A stretch of DNA of 10,766 nt from CAIPAT01 sp037144075. GTDB lineage: Bacteria > Verrucomicrobiota > Lentisphaeria > Victivallales > Victivallaceae. The position numbers and the translations under genes were made by a program. Below, piece by piece: positions 6,382 through 10,766 of this stretch. The stretch spans positions 1 through 10,766 of the forward strand of contig JBAWXM010000170.1 of the NCBI GenBank assembly GCA_037144075.1, read 5' to 3'. Within the stretch, counting starts at the first letter, position 1; each line of letters begins with the position of its first letter. The notes beneath the pieces were generated by a model that worked only from the letters and a program-made list of their open reading frames with translations, made no database searches and was not told the origin of the DNA.

Positions 6382-6716
6382 TTAAAATCATCGAAATTCT
6401 TATTGATGATATTTTGAATGACGCGGCAGCCGTTTCCGATGTCGTAAACGGTGCTTGCCGGCGTAATCAGGAACTCCGCGTCACCGGCATCTGCGCCAGT
6501 GAAACGATGGTTTTTGTTACACTGGAAGATACGGCTTCGCAATCGTCTATAGTTCAATACCGGTTTGCGGCGCTGTCGGAACTGGATAGCGACCTGATTG
6601 CCTCGGAATTAAAATCCCGTTATTATGCGGGGTTCACGGCCCTGGGCAGTTTCATTTCCGGCAATACCGTATGGGCGCTGTTGTCCTGCCCGGCCGGTCA
6701 ATCAGCAGTAAAGTGA
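6378..6716 (+). CDS. Unknown 112-residue protein in peptidoglycan operon
   Basis: I do not recognise this protein. It starts at an ATG that overlaps the stop of the pyrophosphorylase gene (ATGA, 6378-6381) and ends in tandem in-frame stops TGA-TAA, 6 bp before ftsW. It is therefore held tightly inside the operon and is likely made by coupled translation. It is soluble: there is no signal peptide or membrane segment. The N-terminal half (residues 1-55) alternates helix- and strand-like stretches, with an acidic LIDDILNDAAAV segment (8-19). The C-terminal half contains the more distinctive SRYYAGFTALGSFISG (80-95) followed by NTVWALLSCP (96-105), which looks like a conserved strand-turn core. 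Codon use and GC content resemble the neighbours, so it is a genuine gene. Its position between UDP-GlcNAc synthesis and lipid II polymerisation suggests, but does not show, a cell-envelope role. Confidence 0.78.
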   Translation: MIKIIEILIDDILNDAAAVSDVVNGACRRNQELRVTGICASETMVFVTLEDTASQSSIVQYRFAALSELDSDLIASELKSRYYAGFTALGSFISGNTVWALLSCPAGQSAVK

Positions 6717-6722
6717 TAAACT

Positions 6723-7946
6723 ATGCGGAATATATTCACTCCAGATAAGAACATTGAACTTCCGGAAGACATCCAGTCTCAGAAGTCTATCACCTACGCT
6801 TACGGACTGATTATAACCGTCGCCATGCTTACGTTATTCGGCCTGACCATGCTTTATTCCACATCCTATAACACTGCCGGCACCAAGTTCTTTTACAACC
6901 AGTTGATGTGGGCTTTCATCGGGGTTATGTCGGGGGCGTTTGTATTCACCATCGGCCATAAGAAACTGGGTGAATACAGCATGCTGCTGATTATCGCATC
7001 CGTAGTGCTGCTTATCATTGCCGACTTCTGCTTCCCCGCTGTAAAAGGGGCGCACCGCTGGATCAGGATCAAATTCATCGGCGGCCCGATGAGCATTCAA
7101 CCGTCAGAGCTGGCTAAAATCGCCATTGCGCTGTTTATCTCAAAATATTGCGCCGACAATCTGCGTTTTGTCAATGACTTTCTGTGCCGGGAGGGGCCGA
7201 TCCAGCCGTGCATTGTATGCGGCATCGTAATTTTCTTCGTGCTCGTCGGCAAAGACCTTGGAACCACAATTCTGCTGGTATCAGTTTGCATGATCGTCTT
7301 TTTCGCGGCTGGAATGAGGTTGATGTATATCCTGCCGCCCATAATATTTGGCGGTCCGGCGCTGTTTTTTATCATCAAAAAATTTGACCCGATGCGCTGG
7401 GCGCGGCTCACCACGTTTATGAATCCGGAAGCCGATCTGCAGGAGGACGGCTATCAGTTGTGGAATTCACTGCTGGCGCTGGGGTCAGGAAAATGGTTCG
7501 GAATCGGATTCATGGAAAGCCGCCTGAAAGCCAAGTATTTGCCGGAAGCCCATACTGACTTCATTTTATCCATTGTCGGCGAAGAACTCGGAATTATTTC
7601 GCTATGCCTGGTGGCGCTGGCATATATCGTATTTATGTATTTTGCTTTAAAAATAAGCCTGAATTCCAGAACCAGGCAGGGAATGCTGCTCGGACTGGCA
7701 ATAACTTCAGTGCTGATATTTCAATCAATCATCAACATCGGCGTGGTCTCCGGCGGCCTGCCCACCAAGGGCATGCCTGCTCCGTTCATCAGCTACGGCG
7801 GCAGCAACCTGATGATGTGCATGACCGGCGTCGGCCTGCTGCTTAACATCGCGGCGGAGACCGCATCCCCCGGATTCAATGATGAAATTATAGCGGCCAT
7901 CAAAAAGAAATTTGCGTTCCTGACTTTTTTCAGGAGAAAAAAATGA
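6723..7946 (+). CDS. ftsW: Lipid II polymerase FtsW (SEDS family)
   Basis: The 407-residue protein is a SEDS-family peptidoglycan glycosyltransferase of the inner membrane, which polymerises lipid II at the division site with a class B penicillin-binding protein. About ten hydrophobic helices fill residues 25-380 between a polar N-terminus and a basic tail (KKKFAFLTFFRRKK). Family motifs are VKGAHRWI (107-114), QPSELAKIA (126-134), GKDLGTT (176-182, usually xPDLGT), GYQLWNSLLALGSGKWFGIG (243-262), LPEAHTDFI (273-281) and NIGVVSGGLPTKGMPAPFIS (338-357) with YGGS. D279 in HTDFI corresponds to the conserved aspartate needed for SEDS polymerase activity. The GMPAPFISYGG ending and coupling to murG favour FtsW over its elongation paralogue RodA. 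The ribosome-binding site is weak, which suits coupling to the gene 6 bp upstream. It overlaps murG by 4 bp. Confidence 0.93.
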   Translation: MRNIFTPDKNIELPEDIQSQKSITYAYGLIITVAMLTLFGLTMLYSTSYNTAGTKFFYNQLMWAFIGVMSGAFVFTIGHKKLGEYSMLLIIASVVLLIIADFCFPAVKGAHRWIRIKFIGGPMSIQPSELAKIAIALFISKYCADNLRFVNDFLCREGPIQPCIVCGIVIFFVLVGKDLGTTILLVSVCMIVFFAAGMRLMYILPPIIFGGPALFFIIKKFDPMRWARLTTFMNPEADLQEDGYQLWNSLLALGSGKWFGIGFMESRLKAKYLPEAHTDFILSIVGEELGIISLCLVALAYIVFMYFALKISLNSRTRQGMLLGLAITSVLIFQSIINIGVVSGGLPTKGMPAPFISYGGSNLMMCMTGVGLLLNIAAETASPGFNDEIIAAIKKKFAFLTFFRRKK

Positions 7947-9082
7947 ATTCTCCAAAGACATCTAAAGAATTAAAGCGGCTGGTAATAACCTGCGGCGGCA
8001 CAGGCGGCCACTTTTTCCCCGGACTCAGCATCGCCAGAGAATTTAAAGAGGAAGGCGGCGAAGTGCTCCTTTTCCTCAGCGGCAAAAATGCGGATGCACA
8101 GGCTGACATCGCCACGCTGCACGGGATCGATTCCGTAAAATTGACATCCTCGCCGCGCCCCAACAGCGTAACCACCGTTTTTAAATTCACCAGCGATACC
8201 TTTTCCGGAATCATCGCCGGGCGCAAGCATCTGAAGAAATTCAATCCGGACGCGCTGCTGGCCATGGGCAGTTTCACGTCGCTGCCTTCAGCCATCGGTG
8301 CATGGTCACTGAATATCCCGATATTCCTGCACGACGGCAATGCCAGAGTGGGCAAAGCCAACCGCTTTCTCAGCCGCTGGGCAAAGCATCTATGCACGGC
8401 TTTTCCGCCAGTGAACGCTTCGCATCTCCACTGTCCGTATTCCTTCACCGGCATGCCGGTCAGGCCGGAACTAATCGGCAGCGCCATCAGCAAGAAAGAG
8501 GCGATTGAGAGTCTGAATATAAAGTTCGGTTCCATTCTGGATCCCGCTCTTCCGACAATGCTGATTTTCGGCGGCAGCCAGGGCGCGGAAATATTCAACC
8601 GGAACTTTCCGGAAGCCATGCTGGAATCCATCAACCGGCAGTTTCAGGTGCTGCATCTGACCGGACACGGTAAATTTGAAATGGTAAACAGTACCTATGA
8701 GAAAGCATTTTTTCCGTTCCTGGCGCTGCCCTCGGCATCGGAAATGGACCTGTTCTACCAGGCTGCGGATGTAGTCGTTGCCCGTTCCGGCGGCAGCACA
8801 GTCGCGGAACTGACATTGTTCGGTAAATTCGCCTTTCTGATTCCATATCCATACGCGGCGGAAGACCATCAGTACGATAATGCCTTATATATGAAAAATG
8901 GCGATGCCGCCGAAATCATCAATAACGCAGAATGTACTAAAGAGAAAGTGGCAAAGCTGCTGGACCGCTGGCTGGAAAACCCGGAAAAATATCGTGAACT
9001 GGGAGCCCTGGCCAAAGTTCTGAGCAGGCCGCATGCCGCCGCTGACACACTGCAAATAATCCGTAACGGACTGATGAAATAA
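7943..9082 (+). CDS. murG: MurG, lipid II-forming GlcNAc transferase
   Basis: The 379-residue GT28 enzyme transfers GlcNAc from UDP-GlcNAc to undecaprenyl-pyrophosphoryl-MurNAc-pentapeptide (lipid I) on the inner face of the membrane, making lipid II. The N-terminal Rossmann domain has the first G-loop GGTGGH (18-23). The second loop reads AMGSFTSLPS (107-116) instead of the common GGYxSxP form. The usual HEQN is HDGN (130-133), followed by the conserved N140-R141. The C-terminal domain has GGSQGA (210-215) and the nucleotide-sugar site ADVVVARSGGSTVAEL (275-290) with E289, then DHQYDNA (308-314). Length is normal, or slightly longer than the ~355 of E. coli. AGGAG (7932-7936) inside the end of ftsW precedes the ATG, and ATGA overlaps the ftsW stop. 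MurC and other division-cluster genes do not follow; the operon ends here. Confidence 0.93.
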   Translation: MNSPKTSKELKRLVITCGGTGGHFFPGLSIAREFKEEGGEVLLFLSGKNADAQADIATLHGIDSVKLTSSPRPNSVTTVFKFTSDTFSGIIAGRKHLKKFNPDALLAMGSFTSLPSAIGAWSLNIPIFLHDGNARVGKANRFLSRWAKHLCTAFPPVNASHLHCPYSFTGMPVRPELIGSAISKKEAIESLNIKFGSILDPALPTMLIFGGSQGAEIFNRNFPEAMLESINRQFQVLHLTGHGKFEMVNSTYEKAFFPFLALPSASEMDLFYQAADVVVARSGGSTVAELTLFGKFAFLIPYPYAAEDHQYDNALYMKNGDAAEIINNAECTKEKVAKLLDRWLENPEKYRELGALAKVLSRPHAAADTLQIIRNGLMK

Positions 9083-9102
9083 TCTTTATCAGTACGCCTC
9101 TT

Positions 9103-9125
9103 CTCCTGAATTCGCAGGGGGTTTT
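9103..9125 (+). terminator. Weak terminator candidate after murG
   Basis: CTCCTG (9103-9108) can pair with CAGGGG (9115-9120), with one G-U wobble and loop AATTCG, followed after one G by TTTT. The stem is only 6 bp and the T tract is short, so efficiency would be low. It lies 21 bp after the murG stop, where the operon must end because the next gene is convergent. Confidence 0.35.
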
Positions 9126-9159
9126 CTGGATTAATAATTGTAGCGGTTTTTAACGTCCA

Positions 9160-9260
9160 AAAATTGAATATCCAATATCCAACACGTAATATCCAATATC
9201 CAACTGAACAGCCAAATCTTCAATATCCAAAATTCAACTTGAAATATTGAATATTCGTTT
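9160..9260. repeat. AATATCC repeat cluster
   Basis: A perfect 17-bp direct repeat, AATATCCAATATCCAAC, occurs at 9167-9183 and 9188-9204, separated by ACGT. Each copy is itself a doubled AATATCCA unit. A fifth AATATCC lies at 9222-9228, and AATATTGAATATT follows at 9243-9255 as a near-inverted version. The same kind of short-period, A/T-rich degenerate repeat appears in the left-end block with other words. The rest of the 271-bp convergent gap contains only the two terminator candidates. Confidence 0.85.
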
Positions 9261-9277
9261 CAAATTCCCGTAAATAT

Positions 9278-9309
9278 AAAAAAACGCCCGGGTGTTTTAT
9301 CCGGACGTT
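9278..9309 (-). terminator. Rho-independent terminator of argG
   Basis: Read on the - strand, AACGTCCGG (9309-9301) pairs with CCGGGCGTT (9291-9283) in a 9-bp stem with one G-U pair and a nine-base loop, and the transcript continues into a run of seven T (9284-9278). It lies about 45 nt after the argG stop codon. This is the clearest terminator in the window. Confidence 0.85.
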
Positions 9310-9353
9310 CCATTCTGAATTCAAAATTCCAGATTCTAAATTCTATTGGCTCC

Positions 9354-10550
9354 TCAGTATCTTTTCTGCTTGCTGTTGGCCAGCATTCTCAAACGCAATG
9401 CGTTGAGCTTAATGAAGCCTTCGGCGTCATGCTGATCGTAAACATCTTCTTTTTCAAATGTACAGATTTTTTCGTCATAAATGCTGTATTCAGAACGTCT
9501 GCCGCTGATATGACAGGCGCCTTTAAACAATTTGACGCGAACGTCGCCGGTGACGAATTTCTGGCTTTCGGTAATCGCGACCTGGAGCATTTCACGTTCC
9601 GGCGCGTACCAGAAACCGTTGTAAACCATTCTGGCATAGCTCGGAATGAAACTGTCGCGCAGGAACATTACTTCCTTGTCCATAGTGATGGTTTCCAGGG
9701 CGCGATGGGCCATGTGCAGAATCGTGCCGCCGGGGGTCTCGTAAACGCCTCTGGATTTCATGCCGACAAAGCGGTTTTCGACAATATCAATTCTGCCGAC
9801 CGCATGCTTTGAACCCAGTTCATTGAGCTTGATCATCAGCTTGGCCGGAGAATATGTTTTACCGTTGACCTTAACCGGAATACCCTTCTTAAAGGAAATA
9901 ATTACATCCTCCGGTTCATCCGCAGCCTTGCTGAGCGGCCTGGTCATTACTGACAGGTCGTCCGGCGGCGCGCTCCACGGATCCTCAAGAATACCGCCTT
10001 CAAAACTGATATGCAGCAGATTGCGGTCCTGGCTGTACGGCTTGGCCGCAGTTACCGGAACCGGAATGCCGTGTTTCTTGGCGTAATTGATAAGCTCGGT
10101 ACGGGATTTGAATTTCCATTCGCGCCACGGGGCGATGACTTTGATGCCGGGCTGCATGGCATAGGCGGTCAACTCGAAACGCACCTGATCGTTGCCTTTG
10201 CCGGTAGCGCCGTGACAAATAGCGTCGGCCTTTTCAGCTCTGGCAATCTCGACCAGACGCTTGCCGATCAGCGGACGCGCAATGGAAGTGCCCAGCAGGT
10301 ACGAACCTTCGTAAATCGCGTTGGCCTGCATCATCGGGAAAATGAAATCCCGCGCAAACTCTTCCGTCAGGTCTTCGACATAGCACTTGGTGGCGCCGGT
10401 GCGAATCGCCTTGGCCTCAACGCCGTTGAGTTCTTCGGCCTGTCCGACATCGGCACAGAACCCGATGACTTCCGCTTTATAAGTTTCCTTGATCCACTTG
10501 ACGATCACCGAGGTGTCAAGTCCGCCTGAATAAGCTACTACTACTTTCAC
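9354..10550 (-). CDS. argG: Argininosuccinate synthase ArgG
   Basis: The 398-residue protein catalyses the ATP-dependent joining of citrulline and aspartate to argininosuccinate, the penultimate step of arginine synthesis, in the cytoplasm. The ATP pyrophosphatase loop AYSGGLDTS is at residues 6-14. The citrulline and aspartate region YLLGTSIARP is at 84-93, and GATGKGNDQVRFE at 114-126. Length equals that of the usual bacterial enzyme, and the gene is intact. The start codon is GTG (complement of 10548-10550), supported by a perfect AAGGAG five bases upstream (complement of 10556-10561); the first residues MKVVVAYSGG fit the family start exactly. The gene is convergent to the murG operon and is transcribed alone in this window. 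No argH, argF or repressor gene is adjacent. Confidence 0.96.
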   Translation of the reverse strand: MKVVVAYSGGLDTSVIVKWIKETYKAEVIGFCADVGQAEELNGVEAKAIRTGATKCYVEDLTEEFARDFIFPMMQANAIYEGSYLLGTSIARPLIGKRLVEIARAEKADAICHGATGKGNDQVRFELTAYAMQPGIKVIAPWREWKFKSRTELINYAKKHGIPVPVTAAKPYSQDRNLLHISFEGGILEDPWSAPPDDLSVMTRPLSKAADEPEDVIISFKKGIPVKVNGKTYSPAKLMIKLNELGSKHAVGRIDIVENRFVGMKSRGVYETPGGTILHMAHRALETITMDKEVMFLRDSFIPSYARMVYNGFWYAPEREMLQVAITESQKFVTGDVRVKLFKGACHISGRRSEYSIYDEKICTFEKEDVYDQHDAEGFIKLNALRLRMLANSKQKRY

Positions 10551-10607
10551 GTTGACTCCTTAAATATTTAAAAGGTAATTAGAAATCTGCAAAACTAAAA
10601 TTTAGCC

Positions 10608-10618
10608 TGAATTATTCA
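10608..10618. promoter_or_regulatory. TGAATTATTCA palindrome upstream of argG
   Basis: An 11-bp dyad lies 58 bp upstream of the argG start. Its half-sites TGAAT/ATTCA equal those of ArgR (ARG box) operators, but the ARG box has four bases between them and this site has one. It may be a regulatory site of argG or a coincidence in A/T-rich DNA. The rest of 10562-10766 holds no gene, only A/T-rich sequence in which the argG promoter must lie. No single promoter stands out. Confidence 0.3.
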
Positions 10619-10766
10619 TAAAAAAAGTATTAAAGATGAAAATATGGTTAAAAAGAAAGTTTTTGGGTAATGGCTCAGTAGAGCGGTGATGATTATAATT
10701 CTCAAAAAATATTCACAGCCATCCCATAAAAATCTGATGATTTGAAAAAAGACGGATTCATGACAC

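Noticed and set aside
7930..8634. 234-residue open frame on the - strand opposite murG
   Set aside because: It lies wholly within the murG reading frame region, has no recognisable motif, and is a shadow of the biased third-position composition.
10665..10707. tRNA-like stretch GGCTCAGTAGAGC on the + strand
   Set aside because: It resembles a D-arm, but no anticodon stem, T-arm (GGTTCGA) or acceptor pairing follows in the right places.

Overview
The window looks like a chromosomal segment from a Gram-negative-type bacterium. The gene set and style fit the PVC superphylum, perhaps Lentisphaerota or Kiritimatiellota: a eukaryote-like UDP-GlcNAc pyrophosphorylase, a divergent MurG, a GH20-type hexosaminidase, and intergenic regions full of degenerate short repeats. 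That placement is an inference from protein style and was not tested by a search. No plasmid, phage or transposase gene is visible.

Layout. Positions 1-1207 are a non-coding, strongly repetitive block: two ~55-bp direct repeats, a 43-bp repeat, 13 same-strand copies of an 11-mer TGTCCA(A/G)AATG, eight copies of a CTCGGAGT-like core and several small hairpins with similar stems. Around 1265-1338 lie promoter-like sequences, followed by four closely spaced + strand genes: a flavin-reductase-like FMN-binding protein (1381-1917), a YbjQ/UPF0145 protein (1924-2262), a small secreted protein of unknown function (2284-2853) and a cytoplasmic GH20-like beta-N-acetylhexosaminidase (2887-4728). A 228-bp AT-rich gap with a promoter candidate separates these from a second + strand operon.

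The second operon is the most coherent unit. It holds a UAP1-type UDP-N-acetylglucosamine pyrophosphorylase (4957-6381), an unknown 112-residue protein (6378-6716), the lipid II polymerase FtsW (6723-7946) and MurG (7943-9082). Three of its junctions are 4-bp overlaps or a 6-bp gap, so it is very probably one translationally coupled transcript. UAP would make UDP-GlcNAc, MurG would use it to turn lipid I into lipid II, and FtsW would polymerise lipid II at the division septum. The unknown protein sits between the first and third of these steps.

The operon meets the convergent gene argG (10550-9354, - strand, GTG start). The gap between them (9083-9353) holds a clear rho-independent terminator for argG and a second cluster of short repeats built on AATATCC. 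The last ~200 bp upstream of argG are AT-rich and contain no gene. I found no RNA gene, CRISPR array, insertion sequence or defence system. The two items most worth following are the repeat/hairpin block at the left end and the unknown protein inside the peptidoglycan operon.
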